Positions 26,421 to 36,048 of a DNA stretch of 44,682 bases are shown one piece after another; the first letter of the stretch is position 1; every line of letters starts with the position of its first letter. Under the pieces are notes generated by a model. That model did not search any database and was not told where the DNA came from. It was given only the letters and a program-made list of their open reading frames with translations. The stretch spans positions 83,773 to 128,454 of the forward strand of contig JAFMCP010000001.1 in NCBI GenBank assembly GCA_017857705.1, given 5' to 3'. The position numbers were made by a program, and so were the translations under genes. The DNA is from Candidatus Nanopelagicales bacterium (lineage in GTDB: Bacteria; Actinomycetota; Actinomycetes; S36-B12).

Positions 26421-27058
26421 GAGGTGATTCCCTCGAGGTGAACATCAATTTTCCTACGCAAGAGGAGTGCTTTTCGAATATATGCGATCGCAGTTGTAAG
26501 GGTCAGCAATACCGCCAGTGACATCATTGTGATTTTGGCCATGTCCCAGATCGTAAGGAATGAATCTGATGTTGACAGTGGCCAAACGACAAGAAACATG
26601 CTGATCGCAACCATCTGAAGAAGTGTTTTTGTTTTACCACCACGAGAGGCCGTGATCACGCCGTGTTCAATCACCCAAAAGCGCAGGAGTGTGACTGCAA
26701 TCTCGCGAGCAATTATTACGATCGTGACCCACCAAGGGAGCGCGCCCAAATATGACAGGCCAATCAACGCAACACCGGTCAGGAATTTATCCGCGATAGG
26801 GTCCGCGATCTTGCCAACCGTGGTGATTAATCCGTATCTGCGTGCAACATACCCATCGAGTAGATCGGTCACAGACGCCAATAAAAACACCAATGCAGCC
26901 CAGTTTCGCGACTCCGCTGTGTCTTGCAGTAGAAGGTAACCCAAAAGTGGGACTGCAATAACGCGAAGTGCTGTGAGGGCATTTGCAACATTCCAGACAG
27001 AAGCACTGCTGGGTAAATCAGCGGCATGATCCGCGGGGAGTTGATGCTCTCGCATCAA
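26417..27058 (-). CDS. pgsA: CDP-diacylglycerol-glycerol-3-phosphate 3-phosphatidyltransferase
   Basis: A 213-residue integral membrane enzyme that makes phosphatidylglycerol phosphate from CDP-diacylglycerol and glycerol-3-phosphate. The CDP-alcohol phosphotransferase signature D-x2-D-G-x2-A-R-x8-G-x3-D-x3-D runs from Asp65 to about residue 90 and all its acidic residues are present. About five membrane helices are predicted. It overlaps rimO by 4 bases upstream and cinA by 4 bases downstream. The fold is shared with other CDP-alcohol transferases; the PgsA name follows gene order (rimO-pgsA-cinA). Confidence 0.92.
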   Translation of the reverse strand: MMREHQLPADHAADLPSSASVWNVANALTALRVIAVPLLGYLLLQDTAESRNWAALVFLLASVTDLLDGYVARRYGLITTVGKIADPIADKFLTGVALIGLSYLGALPWWVTIVIIAREIAVTLLRFWVIEHGVITASRGGKTKTLLQMVAISMFLVVWPLSTSDSFLTIWDMAKITMMSLAVLLTLTTAIAYIRKALLLRRKIDVHLEGITS

Positions 27059-28500
27059 TTAACCAGTTCCGCAACCAAGTCAACTCCGCTGCTGTCGATG
27101 ACTTTTGCTTTCACTAACTGACCAATTTTCAGAGGCTCCATTTGCGTATCCAACACGATTTCCGTCTCTCCATCATCGGGCCCCTGATGACCCGCATGAC
27201 CAAAATAACTGCCGGACTCCGCATCGAATGACTCGATCACAACTTCAACAGTCTCGCCGATTCGATCCTGAGCTCTTTGAGCCATGAGTTCGTCAACTAG
27301 ATCAGTAATCAAACGAACCCGTGCCGAAATGATGTCTGGGTCAACTTTCGGCTCCAAATGGAAGGCCTCCGTACCTTCTTCGTCGCTGTACCCGAAAACT
27401 CCGACGGCATCAAGTTGTGCCTCCTCTAGGAATGAAACAAGATCGGCAAACTCTTCGTCGGTTTCTCCGGGGAATCCCACAATCACGTTGCTGCGAATAC
27501 CTGCTCCCGGTGAGAGCCTACGAATTGTGGAAATTAGTTCGAGGAATGGATCTTTGCCACCGAAGCGTTTCATCCGCCGCAGCAATGTCGCAGAAGCATG
27601 TTGGAATGACAGATCAAAATAGGGCGCAACGACCGGTGTTGCTGCCATAATCTTTAGCAGGTCAGGACGAACCTCGGCTGGCTGCAGGTAAGCGACCCGG
27701 ACTCGCGCTATCTCAGTTCCTTCACCGATGGCAGGAAGTAAAGACTCAAGTAACCTCAAGTCGCCTAAATCCTTGCCGTACGAGGTTGAATTTTCACTTA
27801 CTAACACAGCTTCGGTGACACCCAAACCAGCAAGCCAAGCGACCTCGGCCACGATATCGGCGGGCGGACGGGAAATGAAGGAACCACGAAACGACGGTAT
27901 GGCACAGAATGTGCAGCGGCGGTCACAGCCAGATGCCAACTTGACCGGAGCAACGGGTGAGTTTTCTAGTCTCTTACGCAAGATGGGGGGCTGCCATGCG
28001 AGTGCATCGTCTGCCTCCGGCATTGCTTCCTGCGACCCGTGGCCAGGTATCGGGTTGGTGTTGGAAGCACGATCAACGGGACTTATGGGAAGCAACGCTC
28101 GGCGGTCACTAGGTTCGTGCGGAACCAACTTTTCACCGCGCATTACGGCGTCTAACCGCTCGCCGATCATGGGGTAGTCATCAAAGCTCAATACAGCATC
28201 CGCTTCGGGTAGGTCACTGGCTAGTTCACTGCCATAGCGCTGAGCGAGACAGCCAACCGCAACAACGGCTTTGGTGACTCCGCCTGAGTCCTTGAGATCG
28301 GCTGCTTCGATGATGGTGTTAATCGAATCGGCCTTGGCTATGTCAACGAAACCGCAGGTGTTGACCATCACGGCTTGTGCCAATTCAGGATCGGAAACAA
28401 GTGTCCAACCTTGGGCTTCGAGCCTTCCTGCAAGTTCCTCAGAATCTACTTCATTGCGGGCGCAACCCATGGTGACTAGCGCGACAGTTTTCTCAGACAC
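27055..28500 (-). CDS. rimO: Ribosomal protein uS12 methylthiotransferase RimO
   Basis: A 481-residue radical-SAM enzyme that methylthiolates an Asp of ribosomal protein S12. Cluster cysteines are Cys13 ([12 protein letters not shown]), Cys49 (VNTCGFVD) and Cys84 (VGCLAQRYG); the radical-SAM triad is Cys192, Cys196 and Cys199 ([16 protein letters not shown]). A TRAM-like domain ends the protein. The [10 protein letters not shown] segment and [12 protein letters not shown] separate it from MiaB. Translation starts at GTG (28500), 9 bases after the ftsK stop. A stretch of about 40 polar residues (130-170) between the domains is typical of actinobacterial RimO. Confidence 0.95.
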   Translation of the reverse strand: MSEKTVALVTMGCARNEVDSEELAGRLEAQGWTLVSDPELAQAVMVNTCGFVDIAKADSINTIIEAADLKDSGGVTKAVVAVGCLAQRYGSELASDLPEADAVLSFDDYPMIGERLDAVMRGEKLVPHEPSDRRALLPISPVDRASNTNPIPGHGSQEAMPEADDALAWQPPILRKRLENSPVAPVKLASGCDRRCTFCAIPSFRGSFISRPPADIVAEVAWLAGLGVTEAVLVSENSTSYGKDLGDLRLLESLLPAIGEGTEIARVRVAYLQPAEVRPDLLKIMAATPVVAPYFDLSFQHASATLLRRMKRFGGKDPFLELISTIRRLSPGAGIRSNVIVGFPGETDEEFADLVSFLEEAQLDAVGVFGYSDEEGTEAFHLEPKVDPDIISARVRLITDLVDELMAQRAQDRIGETVEVVIESFDAESGSYFGHAGHQGPDDGETEIVLDTQMEPLKIGQLVKAKVIDSSGVDLVAELVN

Positions 28501-28509
28501 CCTAGGAGT

Positions 28510-31113
28510 CTATCCGCTACGAATAGAGAGGATTAATCCCGGAAGTTCATCAGCTGTGACCAATACATCTCGAGCCTTTGATCCTTCACTTGGACCAACG
28601 ACCCCGCGCGACTCCATCAGGTCCATCAATCGACCCGCTTTGGCAAATCCAACGCGAAGTTTGCGTTGCAACATGGATGTTGAACCGAATTGAGTACCAA
28701 CGACCAATTCAACGGCTTGCAACAAAATATCAAGGTCATCACCGATATCTCCATCAATCTCCTTGGAGGAGGCAGCTGGAGTGGTCACCTCGTCGAGGTA
28801 ATCCGTATCCCATTGATCCTTGCAGTGACTAACTATTGCCCGGATTTCATGTTCGGACACAAACGCACCTTGGATGCGCATTGCCTTATTCTCACCCATT
28901 GGTAAAAAGAGACCGTCACCTTGACCAACTAACTTTTCCGCACCGGACTGATCCAAGATTACCCTGCTATCCGCCAAACTCGAGGTTGCGAAAGCAAGAC
29001 GGCTAGGGACATTCGCCTTGATCAAGCCAGTCACGACATCAACGCTTGGGCGCTGCGTTGCGAGAACCAGGTGAATTCCAGCGGCCCGTGCGAGTTGGGT
29101 GATCCGAACAACTGAATCCTCAACATCACGCGGGGCAACCATCATGAGGTCTGCGAGTTCGTCAACGATGATCAAAAGATAGGGATACGGCTCAATCTTT
29201 CGCTCTGAACCAAGCAATGGCTTTATCTTGCCTGTTCGAACTGCCTTATTGAAGTCATCGATGTGACGGAACCCAAAAGCTGAAAGGTCGTCGTATCGGC
29301 GATCCATTTCTTTTACGACCCAAGCTAGTGCGTCGGCTGCCTTTTTCGGATTGGTAATAATTGGAGTAATCAGATGGGGAACACCCTCGTAAATTGTCAG
29401 TTCAACTCGTTTGGGGTCAACCAGGATCATCCGGACTTCCTCAGGTGTTGACCGCATCAATATCGATGTAATCAGTGAGTTGATGCAGCTACTTTTACCT
29501 GCCCCGGTCGCTCCAGCGACCAAAATGTGAGGCATTTTCGCCAAGTTTGCCACGACAAAACTGCCTTCAACATCTTTGCCCAAAGCAACCACCATGGGGT
29601 GTTGGTCATTGGCCGCGACCTTGCTTTTAAGAACATCACCCAAGGCCACTAGTTCGCGATCGGTATTAGGGATTTCGATACCAATGGCTTTTTTCCCTGG
29701 GATGGGACTGAGAATACGAACCTCAGCGCTTGCCACGGCGTAGGCAATATTTTTGCTCAGGGCAGTTACACGTTCAACTTTGACACTCTGACCCAGTTCA
29801 ATTTCATAACGGGTAACTGTTGGTCCTCGCATAAAGCCGACAACCTTCGCATCAATTCCAAATTGAGTCATCACATCAGTCAGTGCGGTCACAACATGGT
29901 CATTAGCTTTTGTGGCCGTTTTATGTGCCGGTCCCAGTTTTAGGAGGTCACCTTTGGGAAGTTGGTAGGTGCTGCGCGGAGTCAGAGGCAATTGTTCATT
30001 TTTTTGCGGTATTGCCACTATTTGAGTATCACCTTTAGCTGCCTTAATGGCGCTGCCAACCACGATTGTTTCACTGCGTGAAGTAGATTCTCCTACCAAT
30101 TTTGGATCCAACTCCGCAACGCCAGCCATGAGAGCTGCGGCCGGGCGTTCGTCTTGACTTGGAATCGGAGAAATAAATGGTTCATCTCCGACTAGCGCGA
30201 TCTCGGAATGATCTGCACGCAGTACTCCGTTGGGATTGGCAAAGCCTGGACCTTGGCCCGTCTCCATTTCTGCTTCTGTCTCACAATCGACGACCTCAAC
30301 TGCAACTTCTTCAACTTCGTCGTGTTCAACAGCCGCGCCGCGTTCACGTGATGGGATTCCCCTACGCAAACGTCCGAATCCGCCAACAGCAATCACGCGC
30401 AAACGGGCGATCGAAGTCTTAGTAAGCACTAGGTAGCCAAAGAACCCAAGGAGTACGAGCAAAAATCCGCTCACTATCGAACCCAAAGCCGCGACCACGG
30501 GTGCCGTGACAATCCAGCCCATGGTGCCACCTGCGCTGTTCATGGCTTCGGCACCATCACTGGGTGTCGCAGATCCTTGTGCCAGATGCCAAAGACCTAA
30601 ACAACTGACGACAATTGCCGTAATCCCGATCGCAAGGCGACCGGTTGCCCCATTCTGATCAGGGTGCCGCAGGAATCGCCAGGCAAGGGCCAGCAGGAGC
30701 AGCGGAGCAACCCATGCCAATGCTCCAAAAAAGGACGTGGCCAACATTGACGTCCAAGATATGAACCAACCGTCCACTCCAAACCAAGTCGCCGCAATCA
30801 AGATGATGGCTGCAGCAATGAGGGAAAGGCCTAGACCATCCCGCCGAAGCTCTGGCTCAAGCTCACGCGCACCCTTGCCGACACCCCGAGCAGCACCACC
30901 TGCGAGGTGGGCAGCACCAATCCAAACCCGACCAACTCCTCGGCCGGCTGCAGCCAATGCGCGAGGTATCGGACCTGGACGAGCAGGGCCCGATTTGCGT
31001 TGGACGGATGATTTTCGAGCACTTGCGGAAGCCCTTTTCGAACGTGAACGCGGACTGCTCTTGGACTTGCTGGGGGAAGATCCACGCGTGCGCGTAGACG
31101 TGCGGGAAGCCAT
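28510..31113 (-). CDS. ftsK: DNA translocase FtsK
   Basis: An 867-residue membrane-anchored translocase that moves DNA through the closing division septum. The first 60 residues are a very basic Ser/Arg/Lys-rich tail. Four membrane segments follow (about 95-235), then an acidic linker (260-380) and the RecA-like motor with Walker A AGATGAGKS (533-541) and LVDPKRVELTIYEG. The C-terminal winged-helix gamma domain (about 800-867; VGTQFGSTSMLQRKLRVGFAKAGRLMDLME) recognises KOPS sites. The linker is short compared with E. coli FtsK. It lies between rnj and rimO as in other actinobacteria. Confidence 0.96.
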   Translation of the reverse strand: MASRTSTRTRGSSPSKSKSSPRSRSKRASASARKSSVQRKSGPARPGPIPRALAAAGRGVGRVWIGAAHLAGGAARGVGKGARELEPELRRDGLGLSLIAAAIILIAATWFGVDGWFISWTSMLATSFFGALAWVAPLLLLALAWRFLRHPDQNGATGRLAIGITAIVVSCLGLWHLAQGSATPSDGAEAMNSAGGTMGWIVTAPVVAALGSIVSGFLLVLLGFFGYLVLTKTSIARLRVIAVGGFGRLRRGIPSRERGAAVEHDEVEEVAVEVVDCETEAEMETGQGPGFANPNGVLRADHSEIALVGDEPFISPIPSQDERPAAALMAGVAELDPKLVGESTSRSETIVVGSAIKAAKGDTQIVAIPQKNEQLPLTPRSTYQLPKGDLLKLGPAHKTATKANDHVVTALTDVMTQFGIDAKVVGFMRGPTVTRYEIELGQSVKVERVTALSKNIAYAVASAEVRILSPIPGKKAIGIEIPNTDRELVALGDVLKSKVAANDQHPMVVALGKDVEGSFVVANLAKMPHILVAGATGAGKSSCINSLITSILMRSTPEEVRMILVDPKRVELTIYEGVPHLITPIITNPKKAADALAWVVKEMDRRYDDLSAFGFRHIDDFNKAVRTGKIKPLLGSERKIEPYPYLLIIVDELADLMMVAPRDVEDSVVRITQLARAAGIHLVLATQRPSVDVVTGLIKANVPSRLAFATSSLADSRVILDQSGAEKLVGQGDGLFLPMGENKAMRIQGAFVSEHEIRAIVSHCKDQWDTDYLDEVTTPAASSKEIDGDIGDDLDILLQAVELVVGTQFGSTSMLQRKLRVGFAKAGRLMDLMESRGVVGPSEGSKARDVLVTADELPGLILSIRSG

Positions 31114-31195
31114 AGGGGAGAGCCTACCCAGTCACACCACCAATCCCCAGCAGTCACACGCGTCCCGCGTGTCACAAACACTCGAATCTTTGGCG

Positions 31196-32884
31196 CTAAT
31201 GACCGTCTTTAATCCCAATCACAACCGGAACGATCATGGGGCGACGCCGATGGGTGGTGCCGACCCATTTGCCAACAATCTTGCGGGCTTTTTGTGAGAG
31301 TTCGTGGGGGTCATCAATCCCCTCCTTCATGGCCTCAACGAGCGCCTTGGCTACTTCTGCCGCTACCTTTGTCGTGTCGGAGGTCTGGCCAACCCCGCGA
31401 TCAACAATCTCCGGTCCCACCACAACACTCTGATTGGCGATATCAACAGCCGCGTACACCGAGATAAAACCCTCTTCGCCCAAAATTAGCCGGTCTTTGA
31501 GTAAGTTTTCATCTGTACTTCCCACACTGACACCATCGACATAAACCTCACGCAGCGGATATGCGCCTGATATGAATGCTCCATCCGCTGTGACATCAAC
31601 GCAGGCACCATTGGCGGCAATGAGTACATGCCCAGTTGGAACACCGACGCTGAGCGCAAGAAGAGCATTTGCTTTCAAGTGACGCCACTCACCATGAATC
31701 GGCATGACGTATTTTGGCTTAACGATGTTGTACACGTAACGCAATTCTCCCGCTGCAGCATGCCCCGAAACGTGTACCAACTCATTACCTTTATGGACGA
31801 CGTCTGCTCCCAGCAGTGTCAGACCGTTTATAACTCGATACACGGCATTTTCGTTCCCCGGAATAAGTGATGAAGCTAGGACAATCGTGTCACCCTCACC
31901 CACCGAAATATCGTGGTTGCGGTTAGCTATTCGTGACAGCACCGCCATTGGTTCACCTTGGGAGCCGGTACAAATTAGTACCGCACGGTCGTCGGGCAGT
32001 TTAGACAACTCGTCTATTGAAATGAGTGTGTTCCCTGGGATCTTGAGGTAACCCAAATCTCGTGCAAGGTTCATGTTACGAACCATGGACCGGCCCACGA
32101 AAGCTATTTTGCGGTTGTGCGACACCGCGATGTCGATTATCTGCTGAACCCGATGAACGTGTGAGGCAAAAGAGGCAACTATTACTCGGCCGTCCGCCCG
32201 ATTGAAGACTCGTTCAAGCACCGGGATAATTTCTTTTTCGCTGGGGACAAAACCAGGGACCTCAGCATTGGTGCTATCAACCATTAGGACATCCACACCG
32301 AGTTCCCCCAGGCGGGCAAAACTTGCAAGGTCTGTAATTCGACCGTCCAATGGCAACTGGTCCATCTTGAAATCGCCAGTATGCAAAACCCGACCAGCCG
32401 GCGTTGTAATCGAAATGGCCATTGCGTCAGGTATTGAATGGTTCACCGCTAAGAACTCAAGTTCAAAAGGACCAATTTTTTCAATGGCCCTATCTGCAAC
32501 AGGCAGAGTAAAGGGTTTGATGCGATGTTCCTTTAATTTCGCCTCAATAAACGCGAGTGTCAATGTTGAACCGATGATGGGAATATCAGCACGATGACGC
32601 AGCAAGTAAGGCACCGCACCAATATGGTCTTCATGACCGTGCGTGAGGACTATTGCATCAACGTCATTGATTCGGTCAAGTATCGGTTCAAAGTCAGGCA
32701 AAATCAGATCAATACCGGGGTGTGATTCTTCCGGGAATAAAACTCCACAATCAACGATGAGTAACCGCGAGTTATATTCAAAAACGGTCATATTGCGACC
32801 GATCTCACCAAGACCGCCCAGCGGCATGATCCGCAGAGCTCCCAAGGCTAACGGTGGCGGTTCAGGCAATTCAGGTAGGAACAT
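31196..32884 (-). CDS. rnj: Ribonuclease J
   Basis: A 562-residue metallo-beta-lactamase/beta-CASP nuclease with 5'-3' exo- and endonuclease activity in RNA decay and maturation. The metal site THGHEDHIGA (81-90) is intact, as are the beta-CASP motifs (VDSTNAE; SGHAAAGEL; the IHGEWRH segment). A short Pro-rich N-terminal tail precedes the conserved MPLGGLGEIGRN. The ATG at 32884 has AAGGA at about 8 bases. It is 37 bases behind dapA. PNPase, its usual partner in RNA decay, is encoded at 42464-44659. Confidence 0.95.
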   Translation of the reverse strand: MFLPELPEPPPLALGALRIMPLGGLGEIGRNMTVFEYNSRLLIVDCGVLFPEESHPGIDLILPDFEPILDRINDVDAIVLTHGHEDHIGAVPYLLRHRADIPIIGSTLTLAFIEAKLKEHRIKPFTLPVADRAIEKIGPFELEFLAVNHSIPDAMAISITTPAGRVLHTGDFKMDQLPLDGRITDLASFARLGELGVDVLMVDSTNAEVPGFVPSEKEIIPVLERVFNRADGRVIVASFASHVHRVQQIIDIAVSHNRKIAFVGRSMVRNMNLARDLGYLKIPGNTLISIDELSKLPDDRAVLICTGSQGEPMAVLSRIANRNHDISVGEGDTIVLASSLIPGNENAVYRVINGLTLLGADVVHKGNELVHVSGHAAAGELRYVYNIVKPKYVMPIHGEWRHLKANALLALSVGVPTGHVLIAANGACVDVTADGAFISGAYPLREVYVDGVSVGSTDENLLKDRLILGEEGFISVYAAVDIANQSVVVGPEIVDRGVGQTSDTTKVAAEVAKALVEAMKEGIDDPHELSQKARKIVGKWVGTTHRRRPMIVPVVIGIKDGH

Positions 32885-32921
32885 CTAATAGTCCTTAATT
32901 GTTGTTAAATGCTCAGGCGAA

Positions 32922-33812
32922 CTAAGCGAATGGAGCAACGCCACCCGCGGCAAGATCAATTCTTAATTGCTCGATCTCACTCGAAGTTGCATTGACTAAC
33001 GGTAGCCGAACGGGTCCACTAGGCAGACCTTGCAGATTGAGGGCAGCCTTGGTCAAAATAACGCCTTGCGCGCGAAAGATTCCTGTATAAACCGGCAAGA
33101 GTGACTCATTGATCACGCGAGCAGCTTCAACATCCCCACTCCAAAAGACTTCGGCCATTTTTGCCAGCCGGTCCCCCACTAGGTGACCAACAACGGAAAC
33201 CATTCCACCGGCTCCAAGCGCCAGCAATGCCAAGTTCAATGAGTCTTCACCGCTATACCAAGCAAGATCGCTCCGGGCCATGACCCATTGCGATGCTTCC
33301 AAGTCACCCTTTGCATCTTTATTGGCGATGATTCTTGGGTGCTCTGCTAATCGCACAAGTGTTTCCGTTTCGATCGCGACACCTGTACGGCGAGGAATGT
33401 CGTAGGTCATCAGGGGTAGGTCGGTGCTCTGCGCAATGGCCCAGAAATGCTCAAAGATCCCCTGCTGCGGTGGCCGGTTGTAGTAGGGCGCTGCTGCCAT
33501 GAGTGCGTCTACACCTACTTTTGCGGCTGCCTTAGCACTGGAAATCGAATGTGCCGTGTCATTGGTGCCGACACCGGCAATGACCGTGGCGCGATTACCC
33601 ACGGCTTCCACAACTGCCTGCAAAAGGGCGAGATCTTCAGCGTCGGACTTGGTGGATGCTTCACCCGTGGTGCCATTGATCACAAGCCCGTCATGGCCGA
33701 GGGTGTCAACCAAGTGTGTTGCGAGCTCCTGGGCTCCAGGAAGGTCTTGGCTCCCATCGGGTGCAAACGGCGTGATCATCGCTGTGAGCATCACCCCAAA
33801 CGGACTCTTCAT
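32922..33812 (-). CDS. dapA: 4-hydroxy-tetrahydrodipicolinate synthase
   Basis: A 296-residue class I aldolase-type enzyme that condenses pyruvate with aspartate semialdehyde, the first committed step to lysine and diaminopimelate. Visible are the pyruvate-binding GTTGE (47-51), the Tyr137 region (TYDIPRRTG) and the Schiff-base Lys165 in IIANKDAKGD. A GG(M)VSVVGHL segment is also in place. The start has AAGG 7 bases upstream. It lies between thyX and rnj, the normal actinobacterial order, with dapB about 6.5 kb away. Confidence 0.95.
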   Translation of the reverse strand: MKSPFGVMLTAMITPFAPDGSQDLPGAQELATHLVDTLGHDGLVINGTTGEASTKSDAEDLALLQAVVEAVGNRATVIAGVGTNDTAHSISSAKAAAKVGVDALMAAAPYYNRPPQQGIFEHFWAIAQSTDLPLMTYDIPRRTGVAIETETLVRLAEHPRIIANKDAKGDLEASQWVMARSDLAWYSGEDSLNLALLALGAGGMVSVVGHLVGDRLAKMAEVFWSGDVEAARVINESLLPVYTGIFRAQGVILTKAALNLQGLPSGPVRLPLVNATSSEIEQLRIDLAAGGVAPFA

Positions 33813-33851
33813 GTCAAAACCTTACCGCGAGGCCGAAAGATAGAACATCGG

Positions 33852-34565
33852 CTAAGGAGCAACCCGGCCATTGGAGATGAAGGTTGCATGAGTAATTGGC
33901 ATCAACTTCGCAAAATGATCCTCATAGACCTCGGCGACCATTTCGATCTCGCGTTGAGGATAGGAAGGGAAATGCGATCCCTCGACCTTGCGGCGCAAAG
34001 AAAGAAAGTTCATCAGGGACCGCGCGTTCATGGTGACATAGGCGGACGAGAAAATCGTTACGGGAAGCACCATGCGCGCCACTTCACGAGCAACACCAGC
34101 CTCAAGCATCCGCAGGTAGGCCTCATAAGCACTGGTGCATGTGTCCTTTATTGCACTGTCAACTAGACCGTATTGCTCGGTGGTCCCAGGGTGAAACTCG
34201 TATGCGCCTGGTTTTCCCGACTGGATCAAAGGACGATCATGGCTGGGAGCATAAAAAACAGGCAGCAACTCCCGGTAGCGCCCGGATTCTTCGTTGTAAC
34301 TGGCAATTCGGTGCCGCATATGTTCGCGCCACACAAAAATCGGAGCTTTGACAAAAAAGGTCATTGAATTATGTTCAAAAGGGCTGCCATGACGATCGCG
34401 CATCAAGTAGTTGATTAAGCCAGCGCTGCGTTGGGGATCAGCATCCACATCTTCTAATGACTGTTCACCAACCGTTGAAACACGTGCAGCAAATACGACG
34501 TCAGCATCACTGGCATTCGCCCGAACCAACTCAACAGTAATGTCACTCCGAAACTCTATTTCCAC
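33852..34565 (-). CDS. thyX: FAD-dependent thymidylate synthase ThyX
   Basis: A 237-residue flavin enzyme that makes dTMP from dUMP with methylenetetrahydrofolate and NAD(P)H. The ThyX signature RHR-x2-S-x4-S-x-R is intact (RHRIASYNEESGR, 84-96). FEHNSMTF and the C-terminal NARSLMNFLSLR also fit. The frame extends to 34655, but the GTG at 34565 is the natural start and avoids overlap with the divergent GNAT gene. No ThyA is in the window. It is probably co-transcribed with dapA (39 bases apart). Confidence 0.95.
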   Translation of the reverse strand: MEIEFRSDITVELVRANASDADVVFAARVSTVGEQSLEDVDADPQRSAGLINYLMRDRHGSPFEHNSMTFFVKAPIFVWREHMRHRIASYNEESGRYRELLPVFYAPSHDRPLIQSGKPGAYEFHPGTTEQYGLVDSAIKDTCTSAYEAYLRMLEAGVAREVARMVLPVTIFSSAYVTMNARSLMNFLSLRRKVEGSHFPSYPQREIEMVAEVYEDHFAKLMPITHATFISNGRVAP

Positions 34566-34633
34566 GAGCCAGAGTCTAGTGGCCCACAGGTCTGGGGGCT
34601 GGTCAGCCAACTTGGCTGCGCTACCGTGTCGTT

Positions 34634-35173
34634 GTGGATACCGTGCGATTGGCAAACGCCACAGATGCCCAAGGAATTACCCAACTCCAGATCTCAAATT
34701 GGCAAACTACTCATTCCGTTTTGGCCCAATTACTAGATCCGGAGGACGTGGAATCAGAGTGGGCTCAGGCAATAACATTCCATGGTGATCTTGGCCGGGT
34801 ACTCGTGTGCGAACGGAATGGAACTCTCGTCGGTGTTATTGCTATTGAATTTCAGGGTGAGTTAGGTCTCATTTCCCTTTTAGAAGTTGCCCCGGCAGTC
34901 CGCAGGCAACTCATTGGTGCTCGCTTACTCAACGCCGTCGCCGATATCGCAGTACAGGCGGGATGCCAACACATGTCGCTCTGGCTTAATGATGATCACT
35001 CGGGTGCGAAGAGCTTCCTTGAATCCATGGGATGGGGACGCAGTGGTGCCACCCGCACTGTTAGTGCGGACCTCGGAGATTTGGTGGACTCGACCGATGA
35101 CAAGGGAGCGCAGAACTCACCTCATGAATTTACCGAACAGCAATGTGAGTTCACAACTTCGTTGTCAACGTAG
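34634..35173 (+). CDS. GNAT-family N-acetyltransferase
   Basis: A 179-residue protein with the GNAT fold pattern: VRLANATDAQGITQLQ at the start, a beta strand VLVCERNGTLVGVIAIE, and the acetyl-CoA loop in LLEVAPAVRRQLIGARLL (about 86-103). ESMGWGRSG near the end is a typical last strand-turn. The substrate (amino group of a small molecule, antibiotic or protein) cannot be told. The last 35 residues are a polar, probably disordered tail. The GTG start at 34634 has no clear ribosome binding site and lies only 68 bases from the divergent thyX start. Confidence 0.85.
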   Translation: MDTVRLANATDAQGITQLQISNWQTTHSVLAQLLDPEDVESEWAQAITFHGDLGRVLVCERNGTLVGVIAIEFQGELGLISLLEVAPAVRRQLIGARLLNAVADIAVQAGCQHMSLWLNDDHSGAKSFLESMGWGRSGATRTVSADLGDLVDSTDDKGAQNSPHEFTEQQCEFTTSLST

Positions 35174-35200
35174 CAAATTCGTAAACATAATTGAGCAGTG

Positions 35201-35230
35201 AAAAACCGGCGGCTCCCCCGCGCCCGCCGG
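35201..35230 (-). terminator. Terminator of the two-component system operon
   Basis: CCGGCGG (35206-35212) and CCGCCGG (35224-35230) form a 7-bp all-G/C stem with an 11-base C-rich loop. On the minus strand five U follow (35201-35205), so it should stop transcripts from the response regulator gene that ends at 35330. On the plus side, behind the GNAT gene, there is no U run, so it could only act weakly there. Confidence 0.75.
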
Positions 35231-35329
35231 CATGATGAGCATCACATATGAAATTCATTTTGCGCTACACCGCGCTGTCCCCGAATGGGGGGACTCTTGT
35301 CATCATATATACGACATTTGCGACATTAA

Positions 35330-35956
35330 TTATGATTCTGGAAAAAGAATTCCATCATCTGATGCAACAACGTACAGTTCCGTCCGAGTTCGGGCGCTAC
35401 GCCCAATAAGTTCATATTTACGACGAACCCGGTCAAGGTACTCTTTAGCGGTATGCGGGGAGATCTCCATGCGGTGCGCAACGGCCACCAGTGTTAGGCC
35501 AGCGGCATACAGGCGTAAGGCATCTGTTTCACGGGGACTGAGTTCTGGCCGATCTGGCGCATTCGACAAAATAGACGCTAAGTCAACTGACAGAAACATC
35601 TCCCCCGCCGCAACTGTTTCAAGAGCCGAAAACAGGATTTCGGTGCCCACTCTTTTAGGAATAAAACCCAAGGCGCCGGCTCTCAAGCCGCGCCTAATGG
35701 CGATTGAATCCTCACTTGAACTGATTAATAGAACATTATGCTTAGCTGCAACTAAATCAGAAACATTAGCCTCGACCGGATTCGATCCTGGCCCAAGATC
35801 AACATCTAATAAGACAACGTCACATTTGTCATTCCCTAAAGACTCAAGGTTTTCGCCCGAAAAGACCACCGAAACATGATCGGGAAAATGATGCGTTATG
35901 AGTGATACCAAGCCCTCGCGAACAAGTTCATGATCGTCAATAATTATTACACGCAT
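35330..35956 (-). CDS. NarL/FixJ-type response regulator
   Basis: A 208-residue regulator. The receiver domain (1-120) has the acidic pair Asp7/Asp8, phospho-acceptor Asp51 in LLDVDLGPG, Ser79-81 and Lys101 (PKRVG). A LuxR-type helix-turn-helix (about 138-190; LSPRETDALRLYAAGLTL, then ISPHTAKEYLDRVRRKYELIGR) follows. All residues needed for phosphorylation are present. It lies 92 bases behind the histidine kinase gene on the same strand and is its natural partner. A terminator follows. Its targets are unknown; the neighbouring azlCD genes are an obvious candidate, by position only. Confidence 0.93.
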   Translation of the reverse strand: MRVIIIDDHELVREGLVSLITHHFPDHVSVVFSGENLESLGNDKCDVVLLDVDLGPGSNPVEANVSDLVAAKHNVLLISSSEDSIAIRRGLRAGALGFIPKRVGTEILFSALETVAAGEMFLSVDLASILSNAPDRPELSPRETDALRLYAAGLTLVAVAHRMEISPHTAKEYLDRVRRKYELIGRSARTRTELYVVASDDGILFPES

Positions 35957-36048
35957 TGAGTTTTTTCACTGGTTGCGCTCTTTGCAATGAGCACAGAATG
36001 TGGTGTTGCAAATTCCCCCGCTTGCATATCCACATCCTATTTGATTCT

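Noticed and set aside
33447-34166. 239-residue plus-strand open frame spanning dapA and thyX
   Set aside because: It is opposite two certain genes, and its Cys/Gly/His-rich translation matches nothing.
35206-35230. C-rich hairpin loop resembling the actinobacterial 6C RNA
   Set aside because: There is only one hairpin with five C in the loop and a U run on the other strand; it is better explained as a terminator.
35232-35879. 215-residue plus-strand open frame
   Set aside because: It lies opposite the response regulator and crosses its terminator region; there is no motif or ribosome binding site.
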